Assembly: GCF_003609835.1 (NCBI RefSeq)
Contig: NZ_AP017898.1
Span: 1,364,001-1,428,000, forward strand
Reading direction: 5' to 3'
Length of the DNA: 64,000 nucleotides
Origin: Sphingopyxis sp. FD7
GTDB lineage: Bacteria > Pseudomonadota > Alphaproteobacteria > Sphingomonadales > Sphingomonadaceae
Both the position numbers and the translations under genes were made by a program. The notes below the pieces were generated by a model that saw only the letters and a program-made list of their open reading frames with translations, searched no databases and was not told where the DNA came from. Below, piece after piece: positions 53,891 to 62,990 of the stretch; positions within the stretch are counted from its first letter, which is position 1, and each line of letters starts with the position of its first letter.

Positions 53891-55942
53891 GTGAACACCG
53901 CGCGTATCGCCATGCTTGCCTGCACCGCGCTGGCCAGCGGCACCGCCTTCGCTGCCGACGCCGCTACCGCCGAAATCGAGGATCAGGACCAGATCGTCGT
54001 CACCGGCTATGCGGGGACCAAGACCGATACCGCGCTCGTCGAACTGCCGCAGCCGGTCAAGGTCATCACCGCCGATCAATATGAGGCGCAGGGGGCGATC
54101 AACATCAGCGACACGGTGAAATATGCCGCGGGCGTGCTCGCCAACCCCTATGGCCGCGATACGCGCGTCGACGGATTCAACGTCCGCGGCATCGACGCGC
54201 TGCAATTCCGCGACGGGATGCGCGACATCTTCTCCTTCTACGCCAGCATCACCTCCGACCCCTATAATTTCGATCGCGTCGAAATCGTGCGCGGCCCGGC
54301 GTCGGTGCTGTTCGGCCAGGGCTCGATCGGCGGCCTCGTCAACCTCGTGTCGAAAGCCCCCGGCTTCGAAACGCAGGGCGAAATCAACCTCGTCTATGGC
54401 AGCTACGACCGCAAGGAAGTGCTCGCCGACGTCAACCTCGCGCTGTCCGACGGCTTCGCGATCCGCGCCGTCGGCCGCGCGCGCGACGCCGACACCTATG
54501 TCGACCATGTACCCGACGACCGGGTGATGTTCGCCCCCTCTCTCCGCTGGCAGCCGACGGCAGACACCGACGTTGTCCTCACCGGCCTCTATCAGGAGGA
54601 CGACACCGGCTCGACGTCGCAGTTCCTGCCGATCATCGGCACCTTCCGCCCCAACCCCGGCGCGCCGGGTCCGCTCGACCGCTACACCTTCGTCGGCAAA
54701 CCCGGCTGGGATCGCTATGCCGGCCGCTCGCTGCAAGGCATGGCGAGCGTCACGCACGATTTTTCGGACGCAGTGCGGCTCAGCCTCAAGGCGCGCTATA
54801 TCGACAGCGACCTTGAGTATTTCACCCATTATACGAACAGCTACTCAAACCCCACCGATCCCTTCGCCGCCGACCGGCGCACCATCGGCCTTTACGCCGA
54901 CGCCAGCGATGCGCGGATGAACGTCTTTTCGACCGACAACAACCTCCAGTTCAATTTCAACACCGGCGCAAACATCGAGCACAAGCTGCTCGTCGGCGTC
55001 GATTACAGCTGGAACAGGGTCGGCAAACGCTACGCGGGCGGCCTCGAGACCATCGACCTTTACGACATCGACTATGACGCGCTGCTCACCTACGATCCCA
55101 GCGGGCCCTTTTTCGAGGAATCGCAGAAACAGCTCGGCGTCTATGTCCAGGATCAGATCCGCTTCTTCGACCGCGTGTCGGTCGTGCTCGGCGCGCGGCG
55201 CGACCGCGTGACCGGCTCGTCGGGGCAAAAGGACCATGCCACGACATTCCGCGCGGGCATCATCGGTGACATCGGCGCGGGCTTCTCGCCCTTCTTCAGC
55301 TATACTGAAAGCTTCCTGCCGATCGCGGGGTCGCTCAGCGACGTCGACGGCAACCTCGGCGATCCGTTCAAGCCGCAGACGGGGACGCAGTTCGAGGCGG
55401 GGGTCAAATGGCAACCCGGCCCCGGCACCCTCGTCACCGTCACCGGCTTCCGCGTCAAGGAACGCAACCGCGTCATCTACGGCGAGGGCCAGTCGATCAC
55501 CCAGTCAGGCGAACTCACCACCAGGGGCATCGAGGTCGAGGCTAGCCACAGCCTGCCCGGCAATTTCGACCTGCTCGTCAACTATGGCTATAACAAGCTG
55601 AAGTCGGAGGTGAACACCGACCTCGACTATCTGCCGCGCCACATCGCCTCGATCTGGTCGACCAAGACCTTCGGCCTGACGGACGAAGCGCAGCTGCGCC
55701 TCGGCGCGGGCGTCGTCTACACCGGCAAGCGCCGCTCGACGGGCCCCGCCTGGTCGCTGGTCACCCCCAGCAATACCACCGTCGATGCGCTCGCCGAAGT
55801 CAGCTGGAACAACTGGCGTTTCGCGATCAATGCGACGAACCTGCTGGATAACAGATATTTCGCCTCCTGCCTCGCGCGGGGCGACTGTTTCATGGGCGCG
55901 CCGCGCAATGTGATGGCGACCGTCGGTTACCGCTTCCGATGA
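53891..55942 (+). CDS. TonB-dependent siderophore receptor
   Basis: A 683-aa outer-membrane ferric-siderophore receptor (FhuA/FcuA-like). Signal peptide MLACTALASGTAFAADA, TonB-box-like DQIVVTGY, plug (VDGFNVRGIDALQFRDGMRD read in parts, RVEIVRGPASVLFGQGSIGGLVN in parts) and a 22-strand barrel ending VGYRFR. GTG start at 53891 with AGGGGA 8 nt upstream. Overlaps the next gene by 4 nt. Likely iron-regulated through the upstream palindrome. Confidence 0.93.
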   Translation: MNTARIAMLACTALASGTAFAADAATAEIEDQDQIVVTGYAGTKTDTALVELPQPVKVITADQYEAQGAINISDTVKYAAGVLANPYGRDTRVDGFNVRGIDALQFRDGMRDIFSFYASITSDPYNFDRVEIVRGPASVLFGQGSIGGLVNLVSKAPGFETQGEINLVYGSYDRKEVLADVNLALSDGFAIRAVGRARDADTYVDHVPDDRVMFAPSLRWQPTADTDVVLTGLYQEDDTGSTSQFLPIIGTFRPNPGAPGPLDRYTFVGKPGWDRYAGRSLQGMASVTHDFSDAVRLSLKARYIDSDLEYFTHYTNSYSNPTDPFAADRRTIGLYADASDARMNVFSTDNNLQFNFNTGANIEHKLLVGVDYSWNRVGKRYAGGLETIDLYDIDYDALLTYDPSGPFFEESQKQLGVYVQDQIRFFDRVSVVLGARRDRVTGSSGQKDHATTFRAGIIGDIGAGFSPFFSYTESFLPIAGSLSDVDGNLGDPFKPQTGTQFEAGVKWQPGPGTLVTVTGFRVKERNRVIYGEGQSITQSGELTTRGIEVEASHSLPGNFDLLVNYGYNKLKSEVNTDLDYLPRHIASIWSTKTFGLTDEAQLRLGAGVVYTGKRRSTGPAWSLVTPSNTTVDALAEVSWNNWRFAINATNLLDNRYFASCLARGDCFMGAPRNVMATVGYRFR

Positions 55943-56520
55943 ACGAGACCGCGCCTCTGGTCTGGATCGGCGCCGCGGGACTCGTCGCCGCGGTGTTGCA
56001 ACTTCGCCGCGCATGGGGCTTGCCGCGCCGCTCGGCGGCGGCGAACGGCATCGGCTGGGCGCTGCTGCTTATCGGCGCGGCGCTCGCGCTTACCGGCAAT
56101 GGCGCATGGGGGCTCGCGGTCGCGTCGCTCTTTGGCATGACGACCGCCGCGCTGCTCCTCGCCCACGCCGGCTGGACGTCGCCCAGGGGCAAAGGGCGCG
56201 CGTCGGACCGCAAGGCGCATATGCTCCCCGAACAGGGCGAACCGCGTGCGCTGGGCCGCCGCCTGCTCACCTTCCTCCTCACTATCCCGCTCGCCTTTGC
56301 TGCGGCGCTGCTCGCCGCGCTCGGCGTGCGCGCGCTCGCGGGGATGGCGGGGTGGAGCGACGCCGACGGCAATGCGACGGCGCTGCTGCTCCTGCCCCTA
56401 CTCTGGGGCATCCTCGCCTTCTGGCTGCTCATGCTGCCGCGCCGGGGCGCGCAATGCGCCTTGCTCGCGGTCCCCGCCGCAGCCGGACTCGGCCTGATCC
56501 TCGTCGGAGGCGCCATATGA
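55939..56520 (+). CDS. Unknown membrane protein in siderophore operon
   Basis: A 193-aa protein with four to six hydrophobic helices (LVWIGAAGLVAAVLQL, GWALLLIGAALALTG, RLLTFLLTIPLAFAAALLAAL in parts, LLLLPLLWGILAFWLLML). No family recognised. Both ends overlap neighbouring genes (ATGA on each side), so it is fixed in the receptor-PepSY operon; a role in iron reduction or transport energetics is likely but unproven. Confidence 0.75.
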   Translation: MNETAPLVWIGAAGLVAAVLQLRRAWGLPRRSAAANGIGWALLLIGAALALTGNGAWGLAVASLFGMTTAALLLAHAGWTSPRGKGRASDRKAHMLPEQGEPRALGRRLLTFLLTIPLAFAAALLAALGVRALAGMAGWSDADGNATALLLLPLLWGILAFWLLMLPRRGAQCALLAVPAAAGLGLILVGGAI

Positions 56521-57860
56521 CGCTCGCCATTTCCAAACATGCCGTCCAGCGCGCATTGTCGGGCCACGCCGCGATCGGCCTGCTCGCCTCGGCGCTGCTC
56601 TACCTCATCTGCCTCACCGGCACGGTCGTCGTCTTCTATCAGGAATGGCAGCGGATCGAGCAGCCGAACGCCCCCGAAATGGCGGCGATCGCCCCCGACG
56701 CCGTCCAGCGCGCCGTCGCAGCGGTGCTCGCGAGCGAAAAGGGCAAGTCCGCCACGACGCACCTCTATGTCCATATGCCGGTCGACGGCCTGCCGCGCAC
56801 GACGATCACCACCGACCATCAGGCGGTGCATATCGACGCCGATGGCAGGATCGCCATGCCCGAGGAGAATGCCTGGTCGGAGTTTCTGCTCCACGCCCAT
56901 TATGCGCTCAACATTCCAGGCCTCGTCGGCATGACGATCGTGGGCATCTTCGGCGTGATGATCCTCGCGCTGTCGCTGTCGGGCATCGTCGCGCATCCGC
57001 GCATCTTCCGCGACGCCTTTCGCCTGCGCGCGCGCGACAATCACGGCGTCGGCCTCGCCGACTGGCACAATCGGCTCAGCGTCTGGACCCTGCCCTTCTC
57101 GCTCGCGATCGCGCTCACCGGCTCGATGATCGGCCTCGGCGTCGTCGGCGCCTATGGCCTCGCCGCCGCCTTCTACAAGAATGACGTCGAAGCCGCCTAC
57201 GCCCCGATCTTCGGCGAAGAACATGGCGCCGACGCCCGCCCCGCCCCGCTCGCCAATGTCGCCGCGCCGCTCGCCTGGCTCGCCAGGAACCACCCCGACG
57301 TGCGCCCGACCTACGTCATCCTCCACGATCCACAGACGCGCGGCCAGCATATCCAGCTCATCGCCGAACATCCGCGCCGCCTGATCTACGGCGAAACCTA
57401 TGAATTCGGCGCCGACGGCACCTATCATGGCAAGGTCGGCCTGTCCGACGGCCATCTCGGGCAACAACTCGCCGCCTCGACCTACAACCTCCATTTCGGC
57501 AATTACGGCGGCCTGCCCGTCAAGCTCGCTTATATCCTTTTCGGTCTCGCGCTCACCGTCGTCGTCGCCACCGGCACCTCGATCTGGCTCGGCAAAAGGC
57601 AGCGGCGCGGTCATGACGAACCGCGCCTGCGCGCGGGGTGGGACGGCGTGATCTGGGGTGTCCCGCTCGCGCTGACGCTCACCTTCCTCGCGCGCATCCT
57701 GCTCGGCAATGGCGCGCCGCTGATCGCGATCTTCTGGACATTGGCGATCGCCATCCCGCTGCTGGCCATCGCATTCCCGGCACCGCGCCCGAAACGCCTG
57801 TTGCAATATCTCCTGTGCGGCGCGCTGGCGCTGGCGCTCTTCAGCTGGTTTCTGGTCTGA
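56517..57860 (+). CDS. PepSY-associated membrane protein (ferrisiderophore reductase type)
   Basis: A 447-aa inner-membrane protein. Begins with the PepSY-TM pattern HAAIGLLASALLYLICLTGT and YQEWQRIEQP; middle periplasmic PepSY part; conserved WHNRLSVWTLPFSLAIALTG and a late pair of helices with histidines able to bind heme. Proteins of this type beside TonB siderophore receptors are thought to reduce or release iron in the periplasm. ATG at 56517 overlaps the previous stop. Confidence 0.88.
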   Translation: MTLAISKHAVQRALSGHAAIGLLASALLYLICLTGTVVVFYQEWQRIEQPNAPEMAAIAPDAVQRAVAAVLASEKGKSATTHLYVHMPVDGLPRTTITTDHQAVHIDADGRIAMPEENAWSEFLLHAHYALNIPGLVGMTIVGIFGVMILALSLSGIVAHPRIFRDAFRLRARDNHGVGLADWHNRLSVWTLPFSLAIALTGSMIGLGVVGAYGLAAAFYKNDVEAAYAPIFGEEHGADARPAPLANVAAPLAWLARNHPDVRPTYVILHDPQTRGQHIQLIAEHPRRLIYGETYEFGADGTYHGKVGLSDGHLGQQLAASTYNLHFGNYGGLPVKLAYILFGLALTVVVATGTSIWLGKRQRRGHDEPRLRAGWDGVIWGVPLALTLTFLARILLGNGAPLIAIFWTLAIAIPLLAIAFPAPRPKRLLQYLLCGALALALFSWFLV

Positions 57861-58288
57861 GCGACGGGATTGCGATTAATTGGCGATTATCCCCTGGACA
57901 TCCGTAGAGGTTCCTCACTCCGTCATTGCGAGCGGGACAATCGCCAATCATTTCGGACGCGAAGGCGTGCCCTGACATATTGTTTACGGTCGCAGGGCCG
58001 CGACAAATCATTTCACGCAAAGGCGCAAAGACACGAAGAAGTCGCGCTTGCCGCGAAAGCGGCTTCATTCCAGCGTCCGCGCGGCAGGACCGACAATGAG
58101 GAAAGAGACTGCCTTGCACGCGGGACTTTTTGCGCCTTTGCGTGAAACAAGACACGCTTCCGTTCGAGGCTATCGCCACCGTTTCCCATCACGCCCGCCC
58201 TCTCCTCAATCGTCATCCCGGCAAAGGCCGGGATCTCACCCTGTCGCCACAATGCAGCGGCGGGATCCCGGCCTTCGCCGGAACGACT
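57861..58288. repeat. Intergenic region with a 137-bp element (58011-58147) and family B repeat (58211-58286)
   Basis: 58011-58147 has perfect 19-bp terminal inverted repeats (TTTCACGCAAAGGCGCAAA and its complement) and no ORF, the size and shape of a MITE. 58211-58286 is a family B copy (CGTCATCCCGGCAAAGGCC). No gene is seen between PepSY and the ScfR-type regulator. Confidence 0.75.
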
Positions 58289-59677
58289 CTAATCCCCGGC
58301 AAAATCGAATGCTGACACCCCGCGTTCGCCGTCGCGGAACCGCAGCGGGCGGCCGCGCGGCGGCATCGAGCGTTGCACACACAGCGTGCGCGTGCAGCGG
58401 CGGCATCCCAGCCCGATCGGCGTTGCGCGCGATCGCATCAGGTCGATGCCGCGCGCCGCGATCAATGGCGCCGCGACCTTGGCGTCGACCCCGACGCACA
58501 CCGCAAAGCGCGCGGGCGTTCCGCTCCCCGTTGCACCGGGCGCCGCAACGCTGCGGCTCTGCGTGAACCAGCGCGACCCATCCTCCAGCTCGACAAGGTC
58601 GGCAATCACTTCGCCCGGCCGAGCAAAGGCTTCGTGGATGCCCCACAGCGGGCAGCGGGCATCGCCGTCGGTCAGCGGCGACTGACTCGCCCCGGCGTAA
58701 CGCTTGCTCCCCTGCCCCGCGCGGTCGATGCGCAGCATGAAAAAGGGCAGCCCGCGCGCACCGACGCGCTGGAGCGTCGTCAGCCGGTGCGCGACCTGTT
58801 CAAAGCCCGCGCCGAAGCGCCGCTGGAGCAGCAGCAGGTCGTACCCCGTCGCGTCGCACGCGCGCAGGAAGCGGCCATAGGGCATCATCAGCGCCGCGGC
58901 GAAATAATGGATCAGATGCCGCTCGAACAATCGCGCCGCAGCGCTCTCGGCGAACTCCGCGCCCGCGACCAGCGCGTCGATCTCGCCCTTCGCCTCGATC
59001 TGCGCCAGCGTCGCCGACGCCTGAAACGTCCGTGACGCGGGGCGCAGCAGCTCATTGAGCATCAGTTGCCGCGCGTGCCAGTCGAGCCAGCGGAGGCGAT
59101 CGGGCATCACGTCGGCGGGCAAGATGCGGATGCCGAGCTGGTGGCGCGTGCGCAAACGCTCGGCAATCGTGCCATAGAGGTCGCCGCCCGCGAGCCGCAA
59201 TTCATCGGCGAGCTCCTCGGCGCGCGCGTCGAGGTCGGGGAAATGATTGCGCCATTTCTCGATCGCGCGGCGCACCGCGGCCACTTCGGGTGCGTCGCCG
59301 TCACCTTCGGTCGCCGCTTCGGGCGCCGCGTCGAACAGCCGCGCGAAAGCGGCCGCGGTCGCCGGGGCGGTCTGGAGCCACTCCTCGACCTCCTCGGCGC
59401 CGATCCCCAGGTCGGCGAAGCGCGGGTCGGCCAGCCGCCGCCGCAGCCCTGCCGCGCCCCCCGGCACCTCGTCGCCGCCCAGCGTCGCGGCGTCGAACGC
59501 AAAGCGTTCGGCCAGCTTGACCAGCACCGTGGCGGAGAGCGGCCGCTGCCCATTCTCGATCAGATTGAGGTAGCTCGGCGAAATGTCCAGCGCGTCGGCC
59601 ATGGCCGCCTGCGTCATCCCCGCCTCCCGCCGCACCCGCCGCACCGTCGGCCCCGCAAACACCCGCCGCTCGTTCAT
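58289..59677 (-). CDS. ScfR/RamB-type XRE regulator of acetate/short-chain metabolism
   Basis: A 462-aa regulator. N-terminal XRE helix-turn-helix (VRRVRREAGMTQAAMADALD, ISPSYLNLIENGQRPLS), then an IrrE/ImmA-like domain whose HExxH is degraded (FERHLIHYFAAALMMPYGRF), and a C-terminal region with the cysteine motif GLGCRRCTRTLCVQRSMPP of short-chain-fatty-acyl regulators. It is divergent from isocitrate lyase with a 139-bp gap, as expected for control of the glyoxylate bypass, like RamB in actinobacteria. Confidence 0.87.
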   Translation of the reverse strand: MNERRVFAGPTVRRVRREAGMTQAAMADALDISPSYLNLIENGQRPLSATVLVKLAERFAFDAATLGGDEVPGGAAGLRRRLADPRFADLGIGAEEVEEWLQTAPATAAAFARLFDAAPEAATEGDGDAPEVAAVRRAIEKWRNHFPDLDARAEELADELRLAGGDLYGTIAERLRTRHQLGIRILPADVMPDRLRWLDWHARQLMLNELLRPASRTFQASATLAQIEAKGEIDALVAGAEFAESAAARLFERHLIHYFAAALMMPYGRFLRACDATGYDLLLLQRRFGAGFEQVAHRLTTLQRVGARGLPFFMLRIDRAGQGSKRYAGASQSPLTDGDARCPLWGIHEAFARPGEVIADLVELEDGSRWFTQSRSVAAPGATGSGTPARFAVCVGVDAKVAAPLIAARGIDLMRSRATPIGLGCRRCTRTLCVQRSMPPRGRPLRFRDGERGVSAFDFAGD

Positions 59678-59816
59678 GTTTGTAACTTTCTTTACTAATT
59701 TACAGGATAGTTATCACCATACCGCGTATATTCACAATTATTATTGACAAATCTTTTCACTTTCCGCGGCAACTTCGCCAACATCCACCCATCATCTCCG
59801 CACAAGGACAAAGACG
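59678..59816. promoter_or_regulatory. Divergent promoter region scfR-type regulator / aceA
   Basis: Clearly AT-rich compared with the flanks. Includes TTTGTAACTTTCTTTACTAA with several GTAA/TTAC half-sites near the regulator start, possible operators for it, and a TTGACA at about 59745. No convincing -10 pair could be assigned for either direction. Confidence 0.5.
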
Positions 59817-61409
59817 ATGGGTTATCAGGAAGACATGGCGCAGGCCGGCCGCCTTATCCGCGATCATGACGGCACGTGGGACGGCATCAGCGGCGAAAGC
59901 GTCGCCCGCATGCGCGCCCAGAACAGGTTCAAGACCGGCCTCGACATCGCCCGCTACACCGCGCGCATCATGCGCGCCGACATGGCCGCCTATGACGCCG
60001 ATCCCGCCAACTACACCCAGTCGCTCGGCTGCTGGCACGGCTTCATCGCGCAGCAGAAGATGATCGCGATCAAAAAGCATTTCGGCACCACCAAGGGCCG
60101 CTACATCTATCTGTCAGGCTGGATGATCGCCGCGCTGCGCAGCGAATTCGGCCCGCTGCCCGACCAGTCAATGCACGAAAAGACCAGCGTCCCGGCGCTG
60201 ATCGAGGAAATCTACACCTTCCTGCGTCAGGCCGACGCCCGCGAACTCGGCATGCTCTTCCGCGACCTCGACGCCGCGCGCGCCGAGGGCGACGAACTCA
60301 AGGCCAAACAGGTTCAGGCGGCGATCGACAATCATGAAACCCACGTCGTTCCGATCATCGCCGACATCGACGCCGGCTTCGGCAATGCCGAAGCGACCTA
60401 CCTGCTCGCCAGGAAGATGATCGAGGCCGGCGCCTGCGCGCTGCAGATCGAGAACCAGGTCTCGGACGAAAAGCAGTGCGGGCATCAGGACGGCAAGGTC
60501 ACCGTGCCGCATGAAGATTTCCTTCAGAAGATCCGCGCGATTCGTTACGCCTTCATGGAACTGGGCGTCGAGGACGGCGTCATCGTTGCGCGCACCGATA
60601 GCCTTGGCGCCGGCCTGACCAAGCAGATCGCCTATTCGAAGGAACCGGGCGACCTCGGCGACCGCTACAACAGCTTCCTCGACTGCGAAGAGGTCGAGGG
60701 CGCGGGCAACCCCGGCGACGTGCTCATCAACCGCAATGGCAAGCTGATGCGCCCGAAGCGTCTGCCGTCGAACCTCTATCAGTTCCGTCCGGGAACCGGC
60801 GAGGACCGCTGCGTGCTCGATTGCATAACCTCGCTCCAGAACGGCGCCGACCTTATCTGGATCGAGACCGAAAAGCCGCACATCGAGCAGATCGCCGGCA
60901 TGGTGGATCGCATCCGCGAAGTCGTGCCCAACGCAAAACTCGCCTACAATAATTCGCCGAGCTTCAACTGGACGCTCAATTTCCGCCAGCAGGTTTATGA
61001 CAGCTGGGCGGAAGAGGGCCGCGACCTGTCGGCATATGACCGCGCCAAGCTGATGAGCGCCGAATATGACGACAGCGAGCTTTCCAGGGAGGCCGACAAC
61101 CGCATCCGCAGTTTCCAACGCGATGCAGCCAGGCGGGCGGGCATCTTCCACCACCTCATCACGCTGCCGACCTATCACACAGCGGCGCTCAGCACCGACA
61201 ATCTCGCCAGGGAATATTTCGGCGACGAAGCGATGCTCGGCTACGTCAAGGGCGTACAGCGCAAGGAAATCCGCGAGGGCATCGCCTGCGTGAAGCACCA
61301 GAATATGAGCGGAAGCGACATCGGCGACGATCACAAGGAGTATTTTGCCGGCGAAGCCGCCCTCAAGGCCGCGGGCAAGGACAATACGATGAATCAGTTC
61401 GCCGCCTGA
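59817..61409 (+). CDS. aceA: Isocitrate lyase
   Basis: Cleaves isocitrate to glyoxylate and succinate, the entry to the glyoxylate shunt needed for growth on acetate or fatty acids. 530 aa, the long (family 3) type. The catalytic cysteine is C221 in KQCGHQDGK (219-227), preceded by IIADIDAGFGN. Sequence resembles the Pseudomonas enzyme rather than E. coli AceA (434 aa). Malate synthase is not in this window. Followed by four hairpins. Confidence 0.96.
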   Translation: MGYQEDMAQAGRLIRDHDGTWDGISGESVARMRAQNRFKTGLDIARYTARIMRADMAAYDADPANYTQSLGCWHGFIAQQKMIAIKKHFGTTKGRYIYLSGWMIAALRSEFGPLPDQSMHEKTSVPALIEEIYTFLRQADARELGMLFRDLDAARAEGDELKAKQVQAAIDNHETHVVPIIADIDAGFGNAEATYLLARKMIEAGACALQIENQVSDEKQCGHQDGKVTVPHEDFLQKIRAIRYAFMELGVEDGVIVARTDSLGAGLTKQIAYSKEPGDLGDRYNSFLDCEEVEGAGNPGDVLINRNGKLMRPKRLPSNLYQFRPGTGEDRCVLDCITSLQNGADLIWIETEKPHIEQIAGMVDRIREVVPNAKLAYNNSPSFNWTLNFRQQVYDSWAEEGRDLSAYDRAKLMSAEYDDSELSREADNRIRSFQRDAARRAGIFHHLITLPTYHTAALSTDNLAREYFGDEAMLGYVKGVQRKEIREGIACVKHQNMSGSDIGDDHKEYFAGEAALKAAGKDNTMNQFAA

Positions 61410-61417
61410 CCGAGCTC

Positions 61418-61559
61418 GGCGCGAGGGGTTCCGTTGCACCCCCTCGCGCCAACCCTCTCGGCGCGGGACGCCTTGCACAATCGTCCCGCGCCTTCCGAGC
61501 TTTCCTGGGGAGGAAAGCCTGTCCGCCGGAAGCCCCCAAGGCCTCCGGCGGACATTTTT
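61418..61559 (+). ncRNA. Candidate structured RNA: four tandem hairpins in the aceA 3' region
   Basis: Four perfect hairpins follow aceA: 61418-61450 (11-bp stem), 61460-61492 (11-bp stem), 61499-61518 (8-bp stem, GGGG loop) and 61521-61553 (10-bp terminator stem). The loops of the first two both contain TTGCAC. The chain ends in ATTTTT. Could be a stable 3' UTR or a processed small RNA. Unproven. Confidence 0.4.
61521..61559 (+). terminator. Rho-independent terminator of aceA
   Basis: GTCCGCCGGA / TCCGGCGGAC perfect 10-bp stem, 13-nt loop, followed by ATTTTTA. Positioned to end aceA transcription before the convergent terC gene. Confidence 0.85.
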
Positions 61560-62544
61560 ATCGCGGCATACCGGCGTCCTCGTCGCGCGTCCTGATAAGC
61601 GACCAGATGACGCCACCCGCGATCAGCGCGACGGTCACGCCCAGGCTGACCAGCGGCGGGAACTTGTCGCTGCCGAGGATGAAATCGGCGACAAAGATTT
61701 TCGAACCGATGAACACAAGCACCAGCGCGAGCGCATATTTGAGATAGTGAAAGCGATGAACCATCGCCGAAAGCGCAAAGTACAGCGCGCGCAGGCCCAG
61801 GATCGCCATGATGTTCGAGGTGTAGACGATGAAGGTGTCGGTGGTGATCGCAAAGATGGCCGGCACGCTGTCGACCGCGAACACAAGGTCGGCGAGGTTG
61901 ATGACGACGAGTGCCAGGAACAACGGCGTCGCCGCAAGCACCAGTTTGCCCGTCTTGCCGTCGGGTAGGCGAACGAAAAAACGCTCGCCGTGGAGCTGGC
62001 TGGTGATCGGGATGTGGCGCGACAACCATTTGACGACGGGATTACCCGCAACGTCCATCGGCTTTTCGCCTACGAAGAGCATCTTGACGCCCGTGAAGAT
62101 CAGGAAGGCGGCAAAGACATAGAGCAGCCAGCCATATTCGCTGACCAGCGCTGCGCCGCCCGCGATCATGATGCCGCGCAGCACGATGACCGCGACGATA
62201 CCCCAGAGCAGCGCGCGATACTGATATCGCGGCGGGATCGCAAAGGTCGTGAAAATAAGCGAAATGACGAAGATATTGTCGATCGACAACGCCTTCTCGA
62301 TAAAGAAGCCCGTGTAGTATTGCAGGCCGGCCTCGCCGCCCTTCGCGCTCCACACCCACGCACCGAATGCGAGCGCGATGCCGATGTAGAACGCCGAGAG
62401 CTTCAAACTCTCGCCGATCCCCATTTCCTTGTTTTCCCTGTTGAGAATACCAAGGTCGAACGCGGTTAGCGCGACGACGATCGCGATAAAGGCCAGCCAG
62501 AACCAGGCCGGCGTGCCAAGCCAGTCGGCAAACAGAAACTCCAT
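61558..62544 (-). CDS. TerC/Alx family integral membrane protein
   Basis: A 328-aa inner-membrane protein of about nine helices. Family motifs: FWLAFIAIVVALTAFDLGIL with the charged Asp, NIFVISLIFTTFAIP, and the NLADLVFAVDSVPAIFAITT segment (in parts) with its acids in the membrane. TerC/Alx members export manganese or other metals. No yybP-ykoY riboswitch pattern was recognised upstream. Confidence 0.92.
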   Translation of the reverse strand: MEFLFADWLGTPAWFWLAFIAIVVALTAFDLGILNRENKEMGIGESLKLSAFYIGIALAFGAWVWSAKGGEAGLQYYTGFFIEKALSIDNIFVISLIFTTFAIPPRYQYRALLWGIVAVIVLRGIMIAGGAALVSEYGWLLYVFAAFLIFTGVKMLFVGEKPMDVAGNPVVKWLSRHIPITSQLHGERFFVRLPDGKTGKLVLAATPLFLALVVINLADLVFAVDSVPAIFAITTDTFIVYTSNIMAILGLRALYFALSAMVHRFHYLKYALALVLVFIGSKIFVADFILGSDKFPPLVSLGVTVALIAGGVIWSLIRTRDEDAGMPR

Positions 62545-62616
62545 GATGGCTTTTCCCTGAACAGGCCGCGCGCGCGGCTTTTGGCCCGCACGCGCAGCTT
62601 TCGGTTATCGGACGAT

Positions 62617-62799
62617 TTAGCGGACGAACGCAGGGCGGGACACGAGTGCGGTGAGCCGCCGTTTGACAGCAAACTTCAGCGCCTTGAGCCGCAAGAGCCG
62701 GAACGGATCAGCGCCGTGGCGCCGCGCCTCGCGGCGCTCGGCTTCGTCAAGCCGACGGTGAAGCTGGGACAAACGGTAGAAATGGCAACGAAAACGCAT
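62617..62799 (-). CDS. DUF465 (YdcH-like) small protein
   Basis: A 60-aa basic coiled-coil-like protein: FYRLSQLHRRLDEAERREARR, DPFRLLRLKALKFAVKRRLT, matching the H-x2-LD...LK-x2-K-L-x2-K pattern of DUF465. A strong AGGAGG ribosome binding site lies 9 nt before the ATG. It is 72 nt upstream of terC on the same strand. Function unknown. Confidence 0.75.
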   Translation of the reverse strand: MRFRCHFYRLSQLHRRLDEAERREARRHGADPFRLLRLKALKFAVKRRLTALVSRPAFVR

Positions 62800-62990
62800 C
62801 GAAAAGGGCCTCCTGATTGATAAATCAAGCAGGTGACGCCGACGCCGAGCCCCGAACAGGGGGGAGATAGGGCCGCAAGCATCGGTGTCACCCGATGCGG
62901 TCCGACATCACGTAGCGGGACATTTCCCGCCGACGCCAGAGGGGCCCGGCCCGCACGCCTGTCATTTAGGGGGCGGCCGTGCGGCTTGCA
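62800..62990 (-). promoter_or_regulatory. Structured 5' leader of the DUF465-terC transcription unit (putative)
   Basis: Hairpins in order: GCATCGG / CCGATGC (62879-62898), GCGGGA / TCCCGC (62915-62930), CCGCACG / CGTGCGG (62951-62985), and TTGA / TCAA extended by CCTG / CAGG at about 62813-62834, the last overlapping the AGGAGG ribosome binding site. Suggests control of translation by RNA folding; no known riboswitch class recognised. Confidence 0.35.

Noticed and set aside
62545..62990. yybP-ykoY manganese riboswitch upstream of terC
   Set aside because: I searched by eye for its two conserved loops and found neither on the minus strand.
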